A DNA stretch of 64,000 nucleotides, taken from contig NC_135360.1 in the NCBI RefSeq assembly GCF_051622035.1, positions 7,006,001-7,070,000 of the forward strand. The letters are read 5' to 3'. Shown here piece by piece: positions 45,101-55,900 of this stretch (position 1 is the stretch's first letter; every line of letters starts with the position of its first letter). The stretch comes from Arctopsyche grandis (Eukaryota > Arthropoda > Insecta > Trichoptera > Hydropsychidae). Both the position numbers and the translations under genes were made by a program. Below the pieces are notes generated by a model. The model saw only the letters and a list, made by a program, of their open reading frames with translations, was not told the origin of the DNA and did not search any database.

Positions 45101-48100
45101 ATCAAACTGTCAATTTTGCCTCTAAATAAAAATTGACAAAATCTGCGATGAAAATGTATACCTTCGGTGCACTTGCTTCTGAATTCAGTTTTCCGAATAC
45201 TTCATGATATGCTAGCAATTGGGACAGGTCTTCAGCGCTCACTTTGTACATGCTCTGAATATCCTGATCTCCGAGGGCAGTCGCTATCTTAACGACAGAT
45301 CCATCGGCGGTTTTTACATCCATCATCTGACCGATCTATAGCAGATAGAAAAAAAGCTTCACTTTTTAAATTACGACCATCAGTCAATTCATTAAGTCCT
45401 GTACGAGTACCTTGAGATCGAGTTTTCCTTCTGTTTTGATTTCTGGTATACTGAACTGACCTAAAATTTTAGCTTTATCATCTTTAACAATAGTGGAACC
45501 TTGCGAACTACTCGCAACTATCGACGTAGTGCCATTGGCGTTATGCGTCACTATGATATTAGGAGTTTCTCCGGAAGCTTGTTCAATTCGGACTACACTG
45601 TCTAACATCTAAAAAAAAAAAAAACGGAAAAGAATATAAGCAACATTAATCAAAGAAAATGAATTAAGATCAATTCTCAAACGAACCTGTTGATTGACTA
45701 TTTGTTGCAACTGTTGGACTGTTAAAGCTTGAATTTCCCCACCCGTATGTCCATCTTTGGCCGTAGTCGTGGCGGCAGTACCCAATACTTTCTGGGTAAC
45801 ATGATCCACGACCGTTACAACCCCATCTTCGGTAACTGTTAATTCTAGCTATAAAGACAGTGATATAAAAAATGAATAAAAAATATATTAATACAATATA
45901 AACATACATATATTGAAAATGAATGCACATACTTGTTGATTATTTGAATGATCTTGAGGTCTATTTGAAGAACTCGATATTAGCTGCTGTCCTGCCATTA
46001 TTGTTTGATGTTGACTTGAACTCTATAAAATGTAATTAAAAATGTAAAAAATATGTATGTATTTATCGATAGTAAATCGTACACAGTTGTAAGATTGTTG
46101 AAACCTGTTGAGATTGTTGCTGACTGGAATTACTTTGTTGCAATTGCTCCGATTCCGATTGTTGAGTGTGGTTTCCTAAAGCTGCCGCAACATCTAATAC
46201 AATTTTAAAAATGAAAATAAAGCATGTTCAAATAGTTTGAATGATCTCAAAATAAAAGACAGCGAGTAAGCTCACAATTAGGCAAACTCCATAACAATTT
46301 TTTTTTTAAAGATTTATGCTATTTAAATATTATATATGACTTACAATATCTGAATGAATAGAATAGAAAAATTTTTCTAAATCTTTCAGTACAATAACAC
46401 ATAAATGGTATGATGGAGTTTGACTAAATAGCAAGGATACAATAAATGGCACCACACAAGTTTAGCCAACAGAAGTATAGCGTTAGTACAGTTAGTATGT
46501 ATTATATACATAAGACTAGCGATAAAAATTTGGTTAGTAAACAATATTACTTTCAAATTGTCTAATATATTGTACCTATTGGTATGGCATTTACAGGTAC
46601 GGATATGTTGGCTATACCCTGAGATAAATTTGTGCCGAGAGGAATCTGTTGCAAGAACCCACCGGCTCCCGTTTCCAATGTCGGCAGTCCGTGAATCTGC
46701 CTCAAGACCGACTCAGGGTGCTCTTGCAATAGGAAACCGGAATTGCCGTTCAATATCGTCGAATTGTGCTGGAGCATACCTTCCTGCAAAGTCACATCAA
46801 ATTAAAACGGCTAATTTATAATCTAAATATGTATGCATCGTGAGTGCGAACCTGAACGGGTTTTCCATTTTCTAGTTTATTTGACGAACCGTATACGGAT
46901 CCTGGGAATAAGTTTGTGAATACCAAATATTTCGCAACGTTAGGTAGCGAAGAGTTCACGGTGGGAGAATTGACTCTGAGATCGGTGGCCGACGTGGTCG
47001 GGGTAGCAATTTGGTGTTGGCTTTGTATTGTCCTTTCATTCTAAAACACGAACAAAAATAATGATAATAAGACAGAGTAAACGGTGATTTAGATAAATTT
47101 GTTTAGCGATATATGTATCTTTCAACAATATTTAGCAGAATTGAAAGTGAATCATTCGTTTGCGTTTTGACCAATTTTTGTATATTCAATGAATACATAT
47201 TGCGTTCAATTATATTCAATGAATACATGTTGATGTGTTATCTGGTGAAATATCAATTGTCTGTTCTTTGACCCTGCACATCGTTTAAGAAATCCAAAAT
47301 AAATCGGGACTATAAAATTAAAGTTTTCATACAAATCTCATAAGTCATTATCACATTTTCTACTTAATTTATAATTTCTAAAATAATAATTTTGAATGTT
47401 TTTACTATAATCCTTGTTATAGAAAGAGTAATCCTTGGTATCCATAGTGTTATGATTAGAGTACGGACCCAAAGCGCGCCTCTCATTGTTCAATTGTTCG
47501 GCAAACCTTTAACAATGCATTTACAACATTTGAACAAAGAACGGCGCGCTCTGGGTCCGGGCTTTAGTCATGATTGAGAAGTGGACCAATGACACGAGCG
47601 AATATATTTCTACTCTTTTTTTTTAAAACATGTAAAGTAATCCCCCATTATCCATGGGGATTAGATTTTTGTGCAGATAAAAAAAAATAGAAGGCGATTT
47701 AAAACAAGAAGTCTGTCATTTCTGTAGAATTTGAATAAGTTCAGTTGGCATGATAATGGTCCAAGCGAGGTGAAAAAACTATCGTAAAACCTTTTTTCTT
47801 TTTTTGTGCAATGTAGAAGGTTTAGAATTGAAGTTGCCGAAAGGGCTATAGAGAAAAATGCTGGGCATCTTATTAAAAGACAGAGCCAGAAGATGCACTA
47901 AGGTCAAGGATGTTGTTCAGCACATCCCAATACTGAAATGGGAATGCAGAATGTCGGATGAATTCTGGACGGTATGTGTCACCGGATGACAACTCAAGAG
48001 ACAGGAAAAGAAGTGTGGACCATCAATGAACCAGATAGACCGATGACATAAAACACATAGCAGGTGCACACTGGTAAAGACTGGATCGTGACAGATTAAA

Positions 48101-50647
48101 ATGGTGTGCCCAGGAGGCCCACACGCTGCAGTGGTATATGATGATATGATCTATTGACTCTTTAATATTTACAATACAGTTCACAATGTCATAATATTTC
48201 CAGCTGTGATTAATATTTTTCAATGGATTTTTGAAAGCTGCAGTTACTCCTTGATTTTACAATGGCTGTAGAAGTGAAGTAGTGTTTGGTGAACAATGAA
48301 CAATCGTCATGAAAAGTATGCTGTTGCTATGCAAGATTTTAACGTTAATTTTTTCAGTTTATTTTGGACTATGGATAATCCATACTGTATGTAGATAAAG
48401 ATTTAAAGTACTATATGATTAAGAAAACTACAGTAAAAGTACTACTTCCAGGTGAGGTAAAAATAAAAAAAAAACGCATGTGTACGATTTTTTACTAGGC
48501 TTTTCACAAGCCTCATTTATACCTACTCCATGTAAAAAGTTTCAAACTAATCCTTTAAGCGGTCTGGGAGATAATTGATTCCAAAAAAAAGGAGACCTAT
48601 AAGGGGAGGTACTACTCCCAGTTAACCTAAAAATTTAGAGCGAAATGATAAACATTTCAGTAACTGGTACTAAGCTTCGGTCTGATAGGACTAAGAGCGA
48701 AAACACACTGAGAGGGACTCGAGATGTGTTTTTTTTAAAGATATTTTTGCACATGTAAAAAATCACAAGCACACATAGCCATTCAGGAAGCCTGCAATCC
48801 CAAAAATCAGCCCCTGGAGTGTTTCTGGCGATATTTTATCCTTATATTGACAGTGACTGTGAAGAGATCTAAGAGACACTTGTCGAAATAATAAGGCCCT
48901 ATGAATTAACAATGAACTGGGAATGCCCTTCCTTAGCTGGAAGCCACAAAGATGTGCTACGCTCTTTTCTTCAGTGTGTTTTCGCCGTTATGGTGTTTAA
49001 ATTATATCCAAAATACACATACACATATTTTCTAAACCATGAAAACGTGATCAGTGATTGATTGAGTTCAAATCAGTCAAAATCTTAGTAGAATTTTTAA
49101 CTTAGTCGAAAACTTATCTAGTGTCACTATGTACATAGATAAAGTAAAATTTGAAATACATACATATATAAATTCATTTACGATATTTTCTTAATCGTTC
49201 ATGTTTGGATGAGAATAATTGAAGTGAAGTTTTCAACTGATTGGACAATGTGGTTACAATTTTAGCCAATCATCACAATTACAGTTTATTCAAATCACAT
49301 TATGTTCAAATAAAACAAAGGAAAAAAAAAAAAAACAAGATTGAATTTGAGATTGATATTATAATTTTTCATTTTCAAATCGTCGCAAGTATGATTCAAA
49401 AACACATAAAATCAATAGCTGTTAGATCAGTACTTGCGACACTATTAAGTACTTCACATCTGAAATTTAAAAAAATTAATACTGTTGATATACTGGCAAA
49501 AAATACTTTCACTGCGAATAATATTTGTAGAGAAAGCAAAATACAATATAATACATATATATGTGGGCATTCATTTTTATAGTTTTGATGCATTGCAAAA
49601 GGTCTCGACAAATTGAATTATCAAGGTGTGAAATATGATCTGTGGGGGCATTCATTTTCATAGTTATTATTCAGGCATTCTAAAAGGTCTCGACAAATTG
49701 AATTATCAACATGTGAAATGTCTTCATAGATTTATGCATAGGAATAGAAAAAAAAAGCAATATATTCAAATTCTGCTAAATACGATCTACAAACATTACG
49801 AAAAAAAAAAACAAAAGATGAAATAATTTCAAAAGTACTCAATCGAATAAAAATTAAAAATAAAATAAAAACAAAAGAAAAAATATTACATGAATTTCCG
49901 AACGTTCATCGTAATGTTCTTGCATTATCGAACGTACTTGTAATCAGTATCATTTATTTTCGGCAAGTAACAAATGAACAAACAGCAACAGAATATAAGT
50001 TGACGTTTACATCGATGGGCGGGGAGTGGGTGGGGGTGAGGGTGAGGGTGGGGCGAGGGGTGCGGGGAGCGACAATGCGGTAAGAAGCAGAGCAGACAAT
50101 GGTGGCTGTACGAACGGGCTCCGTCTCGTCACGTCTCGTCTCGTCTCTTCCCGTCTGAAGGCTGAAGCCTGAAGCCTGAAGTGTGAAGAAGTCCGACAAT
50201 TTGTTTACGTCTGCGGAGGCAGGAGAGAGAGCGGAGAGCGAAGAGCGGAGTGCGGAGTGCGGAGTGCGGAGAGTGGAGTGGAGTGAGAGGGGCGCGCAGT
50301 CGGCTCGGCTCGGGGCGGTGGCGATCGATCGGGCGGGGTCGGGGGGCGGGGGCGGGGTGGGGTCGGGGGTGGGGTGGGGCGCGGCGCAACCAACGCGTTT
50401 GACAGCCGACGCACGGCCGCCAACCTCGGCCGCGATACAAACGCACAACAACACACAAGATGGAGGACGGGCGCCGGGTGTGGGGTGGGGTGGGGTGGGG
50501 TGGAGGTGGGGGTGGGAGGGGCAGGCTCACCTCGTCTTCCGCTTCCGCGTCCGGCTCCGACTGGTGGTGCTGGTGCTGATGCGGGTGCGGGTGCTGGTGA
50601 TGGTGCAGATGGTGGTGGTGGTCGTGATGCGCCCCGTGCTCGTTCAT
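33142..50647 (-). CDS. crol: crooked legs (crol) orthologue, 21-finger C2H2 transcription factor
   Basis: Twenty-two exons join in phase to 1105 codons plus stop: 50647-50531, 47040-46852, 46783-46576, 46193-46105, 46022-45933, 45848-45687, 45608-45411, 45335-45162, 45092-44947, 44867-44710, 44629-44506, 44410-44259, 39909-39742, 38501-38274, 37658-37478, 37406-37323, 36651-36568, 36086-36003, 34634-34467, 34382-34222, 34146-33893, 33240-33142. The start [13 protein letters not shown] is the first in-frame ATG. A His-rich, then Gln/Ser/Thr-rich N-terminus (to about 500) precedes 21 C2H2 fingers, most of the form C-x-x-C-x-K-x-F-T-R-K-E-H-L-x-N-H. The C-terminal fingers ([36 protein letters not shown]) match Drosophila Crol closely. 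Crol is a nuclear, ecdysone-responsive regulator of leg development, cell cycle and adhesion. Exons follow finger borders, many with symmetric phase. Confidence 0.9.
33241..33892. other. Last crol intron, or alternative 3' end
   Basis: If the donor at 33892 is not used, reading continues 12 codons into this stretch ([11 protein letters not shown]) and stops at 33857-33859. A short hairpin, CCCTGTCGGCTAA / TTAGCCGACAGGG with a loop of about 30, lies at 33521-33576. A T-run at 33822-33845 marks the opposite strand of an A-rich tract. Confidence 0.5.
34635..36002. other. crol intron 18; no feature recognised
   Basis: AT-rich. A diffuse inverted relation is visible between about 34975-35110 and 35740-35850 (AATCAATCTTTACGAAGTTT / CTGGGTAAAGATTGATTAGT and flanks), so an old MITE of about 880 bp may lie here. 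No coding frame. Confidence 0.45.
37692..38027. mobile_element. Hairpin MITE in crol intron 14, with 10-bp target duplication
   Basis: Element 37702-38017: two arms of about 150 bp pair almost perfectly around the centre near 37858 (CACAGACCGTCTGTTATCAG / CTGATAACAGACGG-like). The flanks CCAATTATTC (37692-37701 and 38018-38027) are a perfect 10-bp direct repeat. Long arms and this duplication length suit a MULE-type foldback. Confidence 0.9.
38036..38247. mobile_element. MITE with GTAGAAGTAGAATGCATAG ends
   Basis: The left end ATAGAAGTAGAATGCATAGA and the right end TCTATGCATTCTACTTCTAC are inverted repeats of about 22 bp. A CT-rich tract (38128-38175) lies inside. It begins only 9 bp after the neighbouring hairpin MITE, in the same crol intron. 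Confidence 0.8.
40861..41685. mobile_element. Long-TIR element with 10-bp target duplication and internal repeats
   Basis: Element 40871-41675, flanked by ATATTTATTG on both sides (40861-40870, 41676-41685). The arms are about 165 bp and made of short direct motifs (CGACAAAATGTACC, CGACAAAATGTTC, AATTAGTGCACTGACAAAAT). Between them three or four diverged units of roughly 120 bp repeat (TTAAATTAGT...CTCAACCG...TATTTAAATT). No coding frame. It is in the 4.3-kb crol intron 12. Confidence 0.85.
42200..42760 (-). promoter_or_regulatory. GC-rich island with simple repeats upstream of the alternative crol exon
   Basis: GC content rises sharply against AT-rich surroundings. It holds CGG repeats (42392-42415), a CCACT repeat (about 42505-42535), CGCT repeats (about 42549-42568) and a short CA run. 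Frames read here on both strands are low-complexity artefacts apart from the exon at 42270-42390. It probably contains the transcription start of the short crol form. Confidence 0.55.
42270..42390 (-). CDS. crol: Alternative first coding exon of crol (internal promoter)
   Basis: ATG at 42390-42388 starts [20 protein letters not shown] followed by [20 protein letters not shown], then a canonical donor (A|GTCAGT at 42269). The exon is 121 bp, so it ends one base into a codon, exactly the phase needed by the next crol exon (39909-39742, which begins with two bases, GC). Joining would give [14 protein letters not shown] and a short protein with fingers 7-21 only. It lies in a CpG-rich island (about 42200-42700) inside crol intron 12. 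A separate gene is less likely, because no other open exons lie downstream on this strand within the window. Expression evidence is absent. Confidence 0.65.
42971..43207. mobile_element. Hairpin MITE family E, copy 3, with 9-bp target duplication
   Basis: Element 42980-43198: ends ACTACTAGTCATATGTAAAT and TTCACATTTGACTAGTAATC; inner arms hold GGTCGCTCTAGATTGGTCAC and its mirror. The flanks TGGGTAAAT at 42971-42979 and 43199-43207 are a perfect 9-bp repeat, as for MULE elements. Confidence 0.9.
43204..43465. mobile_element. MITE with AATATCGTCAGTCCG ends
   Basis: AAATATCGTCAGTCCGAAAG on the left pairs with CTTCCGGACTGACGATATTA on the right. The ends then continue as weaker inverted matches (ACATCAGAAG / TGTGAAGTTTTTC). 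It adjoins family E copy 3; the latter may have inserted at its edge. Confidence 0.65.
47450..47565. mobile_element. Small MITE in crol intron 1
   Basis: GTACGGACCCAAAGCGCGCC with TTGTTCAATTGTT on the left pairs with AACATTTGAACAAAG and CGGCGCGCTCTGGGTCCG on the right. About 115 bp, no coding capacity. Confidence 0.65.
47830..48150 (+). mobile_element. LINE reverse-transcriptase C-terminal fragment
   Basis: The plus strand carries, in broken frames, the familiar tail: [19 protein letters not shown]...MSDEFWT, then RQEKK...PSMNQIDR and [13 protein letters not shown]. This is the WKWAGHVAR...W...RPRWADDI...W region of RTE-like LINE polymerases. It is dead and 5' truncated, inside crol intron 1. 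Confidence 0.7.
48660..48985. mobile_element. MITE-like element, related to sequences at 29.8-30.7 kb
   Basis: GAGCGAAAACACACTGAGAG near 48696 and TCAGTGTGTTTTCGCCGTTA near 48972 are inverted ends. Inside lies AAATCAGCCCCTGGAGTGTT, shared in reverse with the repeats near 29805 and 30682. Confidence 0.6.
48986..50100. other. crol intron 1, proximal part; local duplication only
   Basis: AT-rich. A direct duplication is visible: GTGGGCATTCATTTTTATAG / GGGGGCATTCATTTTCATAG with AAAGGTCTCGACAAATTGAA downstream of each (49562 and 49647, about 90 bp apart). No gene. Confidence 0.5.
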
Positions 50648-50921
50648 CTTGCGGTCGCGGGGCTCCCCTCTTCCCCACCCCGCCCCGCCGTTGCCGCTCC
50701 CCGCGGTTCTCTTTCGCCGCTCCCCTCCACGGTGGCCAACCGACCCGCCGGCGAACAAACGCGACTCCGCCTCGCCCACCACTCGATAGATGGCGTCGGT
50801 GCAGGTCTCTATTTTACCGACGACTCGGCCCGACGCGTCCCATTCAAATATCGCCAAGTCTTTCAAACTATCGTACGAGTTCGATTGATCAGCTTAGAAA
50901 CCACGGTAAACGGTTTGCCAT

Positions 50922-50933
50922 CCCATATATAAA
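50922..50933 (-). promoter_or_regulatory. TATA-like sequence upstream of crol exon 1
   Basis: TTTATATATGGG on the minus strand, about 280 bp before the proposed start codon. No initiator stands at the expected 30-bp distance, so this is weak; it may be chance or the edge of the adjacent MITE. Confidence 0.25.
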
Positions 50934-51275
50934 GGTCTGAACGCACTATGCGTCAGTCGACCGATACGACACGACACGTCAGTACGCGACCAAATATTGT
51001 TTGTATGAAATTGTATGAGACTCACTACGCGTCACGCGACAGATTTGCCTTTTGTATCAACTTTGCCGTGTCGTGACTGGCGCATTTTGTATCAACTTTG
51101 TCGGCCGACTAGTTGCGCGACACGAAAAAATGTATGGAAATGTGTGCGACAAACAAGTTGACGGGTGTGGCATGTCCCATCTACCTGCATGCATTGGTCT
51201 GGTCGCCCTCAACCAAGTCGCTCGCAAGTCGCACGGTGCGGCCCGGCCCATAGTGCGTTCAGATCTCAAGCCCAA
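50933..51275. mobile_element. MITE with AGGTCTGAACGCACTATG ends
   Basis: AAGGTCTGAACGCACTATG on the left pairs with CATAGTGCGTTCAGATCTC on the right. The body is rich in CGCGACA and GTCGTG motifs in both directions. It lies just upstream of the crol first exon and its TATA-like sequence. Confidence 0.8.
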
Positions 51276-51297
51276 TTTAGAGGTCAATTAAGTCAAC

Positions 51298-51460
51298 CAA
51301 TAAAGCCCTCTACACGAGGCCACCACCCCCCAACTGATACAGTCTGAGAGACACCCTTATGTCGGAGAACGAGACGGTTGTCCGGCAATAGCACTAACTA
51401 CCGCACATCACTGTTCTATTAAAAAAAATGAAACACCACAGTATAACTACATAATATATA
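51298..51460. repeat. Dispersed repeat family D, copy 2
   Basis: AAAGCCCTCTACACGAGGCC, TCGGAGAACGAGACGGTTGT and CCGCACATCACTGTTCTATT parallel the copy at 17800-17985 in the same order. Confidence 0.65.
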
Positions 51461-51490
51461 TTATATAAACATACATAAATTTAAAGAAAA

Positions 51491-51760
51491 TTACATCCTA
51501 AATGTGAATCGCTACCAGGACTACCACCGCTACGAAAATCGCCCGCGCGGTTTCCTGTCGCATGAAAATTCGTCGCACAGGGAAATTGCCGTACAGAAAA
51601 CTGCCCAAACATTGCTCAAAAAATACTTTTTTATACGAGATTTGGGCAGTTTTCTGTACGGAAATTTTCCTGTGCGATGAATTTTCATGCTACAGGAAAT
51701 ACGCGCGAGCAATTTTCTTAGCGGTGGTTGTCCTGGTAGCCATTTAAATTTGGGATGTAA
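51491..51760. mobile_element. Hairpin MITE with 125-bp arms
   Basis: Arms from TTACATCCTAAATGTG / CAAATTTGGGATGTAA-type ends inward (GCTACCAGGACTACCACCGC / GCGGTGGTTGTCCTGGTAGC; AATTGCCGTACAGAAAACTG / CAGTTTTCTGTACGGAAATT) pair with few mismatches around a centre near 51625. No coding capacity; no clear target duplication. Confidence 0.85.
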
Positions 51761-51859
51761 TCACCGAAACAGAAACCACGTGTTATACAAACGATATTTA
51801 AGAACCTTTCAGCTTCGGTTAGTTTCATATACAGACAGATTTACCATGGGAGACATCAT

Positions 51860-52600
51860 TCATTGCGGAGCTTGAGACCGTTTTCAGGAACTTGGAATGA
51901 GATACAGTAGGATCAAGCATCATCGGTCGGCTCTTGAGTTACCTTCGGTTCGCTGATGATGTACATATTATTATTAGCTCGCAATTCAGCTGACTTACTT
52001 AACAGACAGCTGGATAGAGAAAGTAGGAAAGTGGGATTTAAAATGAACAAAGATAAGGCCAAACGAAAGTTCAATAGTTATTGCATGCCTGATAGCATTT
52101 CATTAGATGCTAAAATAGTAGAAGTAGGTAGTAACTATTTACATTAAGGGCAATTAGACATGTCCGGTAGAAAAGAAGAAGAAATAAAGAGATATATTAA
52201 ATTACGATGGAATGTATTTGGACGAACGAAAACTGTTTAGATTAAAAAAAAATGCCACTTTGCCTGAAGGAAAAGATCTTCAATCCACTAACAGATCCAG
52301 AAAATGGTAAGGGAGGGGGGGGGGCGCATTCAAATTAATAAATAAAAATACATAAAAAGATCTTGTTGAAAGCCATAGATTTTAAGGACTTATTTTTTGC
52401 ATACATCGCGAAATGCATTAAACTTTCATCAAATGGTACATGAGAGAATGTGAAAGAGTAAAAGGAAGGATACAAGCGAGATGGGTTAATAAGATTTAAG
52501 AAAATTTGTAAGATGAAATGGACGAGAGTAGTCCAAAGCGAAGATGAATGTAAGCGTATTGGAGAGATCTTCATCCAGCAGAGGATGATGAATGGCTGTA
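51860..52600 (+). mobile_element. RTE-like LINE fragment with FADD polymerase motif
   Basis: The plus strand reads, with frame changes, YLRFADDVHIII (the catalytic FADD of reverse transcriptase), then LDRESRKVGFKMNKDKAK, SNYLH...KEEEIKRYIKLRWNVFGRT and, near 52480-52600, RIQARWVNKI and DLHPAEDDEW-type tail pieces. This is the C-terminal third of an RTE-like LINE polymerase, with several frameshifts. Confidence 0.8.
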
Positions 52601-52619
52601 TATGATGAGGATAGTGATT

Positions 52620-54235
52620 ATTTTTAACTAAAGACTTTTAAAGACGATTTAAAGCAAATAGTGTTTTATATCTATCTATCTATGTAATAGGTATAGACAT
52701 CTTGTTGTAATCACCGAGACTCTACTCATGTTTATTAATGATTCTTTCATAGAATCTTTAAGGTTAGTATAAATAAATGATTTTTAATGTTACACGAAAA
52801 TAACATAGATCCGGTTCATAGCAAAATAAGGTACATAGATGAATTGAATCACATAGAAACCTAAATCTAGAAATATCTAATAACTCTATCTACAAAAATC
52901 TGATATGATTTCGTGGAAAAAATTAATACCTACTTGGCCCCGATATTGGATACGAAGATTGAAGTAGAACAATAATTTAATATACATATACATATACATG
53001 TACCTATAGATGTAGCACATATTTCTCATGAACCAAATTTATTTTAAATTACATTTACTTTTATTAATACTATTAATACCAAGCCTTTTCACTTTCAACT
53101 CTTATTTTATTTGGCATTATTTTATTGATTTGTTGACTTTTCATCTACATACTCACTGTTGCCATTAAAAATAAATGAAATTACATAAATATTTATGTAC
53201 GCTGAAAAGGTACTTATAAATCGCACCGCTATTAAAAATTGAGTTATTATACTTCTGGCATATTCGATAAACACACAATTATACTGATAAAATATAAGAA
53301 AAAATAAAGTATTAGTACAAATCTACATATGTATGTACATATAATACGAGTACAATTGATTCACATGCAAGTTCACCATTACATGTCTAATATCTGAATT
53401 AGGGTTGCCACTACATAAGTTTGGCATCATTATGTCAGCGAACATTGTCGATAAATATAGCGCAACAAGGGAGGCGGGGTGGGGCTTTTAAGCTAGAAAT
53501 TTACGACTGGGGAAACGTTAAACCTTTCGTTGATATCTGTCGTTGATGTCGCCCATTACCAATGCCGTAATTTAAACGCCCAAATCGACAGGGACTCGTT
53601 AATATTATCATTCAACCGAATTTATGGTGATTACGATAAAATGTATGCGCTGTGTGCGGATTAGCCGAACGTCTGTTTCGCACTCCTATATTCTATTTCA
53701 ATCGCAATTTATTATGGCTAAACGAAACACTACATTGCATGCTCTTGTGTAATCACACAAGACAATGCTGGAGTGCTTAAGTATGCGGATAAATACTAAG
53801 ACATATTATTACCTACGTACCTCGGAAATTGTGGTATAAATATTTTGAAAGTTTCGGTACCACGACCAGTCTTGTGGATAATGTGTTCTCGATTGTCTGG
53901 AGACGCTCTTCGGTCTATTAATTTTAGCCTTGTCGCATTACTAAAATCAATTTGCCGATTTATTTATGATATTACGTCAGTGCTATGACTGTTTTAGCTT
54001 CTTATACACCGTCCATCATCGGTGTGACCAAATTGATATATGTTATAGTGTAAGTCGTATGTTTATTTATTATACTATTCCAAATAACTGATAATAGTAA
54101 AATATCAGTAATTATTATATTGGCTGCATTTTCAGATGGTCATAATTAAGAGCTCAAACGCTGCTCGTTCTAAACGTCTACTAATATTTGTTACTTCCAA
54201 GTGGTTCAAAATTGGGCTGACCAACTTCTTTAATC
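52620..54235. other. AT-rich intergenic DNA; nothing recognised
   Basis: No gene, RNA or element with clear ends. Tracts of ACATATACATAT type are common, as in much of this window. Confidence 0.4.
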
Positions 54236-54243
54236 ATCACATT

Positions 54244-54690
54244 CATCAGCCAGCAGCATAGCTCGGTCGTTAAGCTTCTGCTTAACACTGAGAGGCGCCG
54301 GGTTCGATCCCATGAGCTGACCTCGATTGAAAAGAATTTTTCTGAGTATATCTGTAGTGCTGCTGGTCAGACTTGGATATTTGTGGCTCCAGGTCGTTCG
54401 TTTCCTATCAGAGTTTGCTAATTTCTCCGATTTCATTGTTGAAACGGTTCCCGATTAAAATTGGCTAAAAATCCTTCCTACCTACTATGTCACCACAATG
54501 TATTTGAGTATGATTAATCTACAATAAAATGTATGTACAATTCATAGATGTCTCGTTAATTTGCGAGTTTTCGGTAAATGCTGCTTTGTTTGTAATTGGC
54601 CAGGAAGGTGCATTGGCGTTACCTATAAGGCCTTCCTGGAATATATGTATATGTAAAAAATAAAATAAAATAAAATAAATAAATAAAAAA
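54244..54690 (+). mobile_element. tRNA-derived SINE
   Basis: A box-like TAGCTCGGTCGTTAAGC and B box GGTTCGATCCC lie 38 bp apart, as in a tRNA-derived Pol III promoter, in the head (54261-54320). An unrelated body follows, and the 3' end is a TAAAATAAAATAAAATAAA tail (54657-54685). The head cannot fold as a proper tRNA, so it is a SINE and not a tRNA gene. Confidence 0.75.
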
Positions 54691-55900
54691 TCTACTTTGA
54701 TGGAGGCAAAAAACTGCAATAAAAAATTCAAAGTTTGGGTAGAGATCAATGGGATCAGGGCAATAGAAAACAAATTGTTTCTACTCTTCAAAGTTTTTAC
54801 TATGATTTTTACATATAATACTTGTCACGGTCTATAATCTAACTTATTTTTAGCTACTTATAGTAGCTTTCACGGAACCGAAAGTCTAAAGGTCATTTAA
54901 CGTGGATGAATATTGGTTTACTTTGGGTTGAGGTCGTTCCATCTACGAAGGCCTACCCCCACCCTTCTCAAAATATGCGTTCGCTAAGACTGGTCGAATA
55001 ATAAGCAATGACTTTCTGCAATCCTTTATTTGGTAACTTTTTTGTTTTGTGGTTGCAAGATCAACTGGCTGAGCGAAGTTATCAGTCGTCCATCTTGGTC
55101 CAACGGAGTATATGAAAAAAAAGGGTCGCGAGGACGCTTTCACTGCCCTTCGCAAGTGAAGTAGAAAATAAACCTAATAAAAAGCCTTGCAATTAGGATC
55201 TATTTCTCTCACTTTAATTAATCGGTCATTGATCTCGGAACCTTGAAACAAATATTTAGAGGTCGCAACATACTCCTCCCTATAAATTCTTGTGGAACTT
55301 ATACTTAACAAAGACCATGATTGGATTGGAAGTGGGTTTCGAAAATGGGACTACTTCCAAACTTTGGTTCACGATGCAGATCTACCACTGAATATTGAAA
55401 GGGAAGTTTACCATAACAACAATAGGTCAGGATAGTGAAGTTTTAAGGGTGCATAAGTTGGCACTGGTTTGGTTGTATGTACTTTTGAAAATTTGATGAA
55501 TGGGGCATTTGCTACATACTATATGCCAAGTTCATAAGCCGCAGTGATGTAACGGTTGTAATGTAAATACAATCCAAAATTAATTGTTGTCTTTAAAAAC
55601 TGTCAAAAGTATGCGTTCGGCTCTAGTAGACCGTTGTCGTGAAGTAGACGAAGAATGGAAGACGTGTTCAGAGTCAAATTAGGAATGAGTGAGTAAGTAT
55701 GCGGCGACAATTTGGTTCGAGTAATTTCGAACAAAACGCATCTAGAATATTAAAGTGTATATGTGACCCGTTCAGAATCCAGTTATGCCAGAAGAACGGT
55801 TCGCCGACCATTGTTTGTGTGTCTTCACCGTTTTGTTGTCAAATGTACGTAACATGTGAAGGTCAGGGTTTGGTGAACAGGAACTGATATTATTTTCCGG
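54691..55900. other. Intergenic; diffuse repeat-like sequence, not identified
   Basis: Some minus-strand frames (for example 54943-55155) look like worn mobile-element protein, but no family motif could be seen. No host gene. Confidence 0.35.

Noticed and set aside
50129-50940. Long frames on both strands around crol exon 1
   Set aside because: GC-rich untranslated leader and simple repeats. The first in-frame ATG is at 50647, and the exon ends at the donor at 50530.
54261-54320. Possible tRNA gene (A and B boxes)
   Set aside because: The stems of a cloverleaf cannot be formed, and the unit continues into a SINE body with a TAAAA tail.
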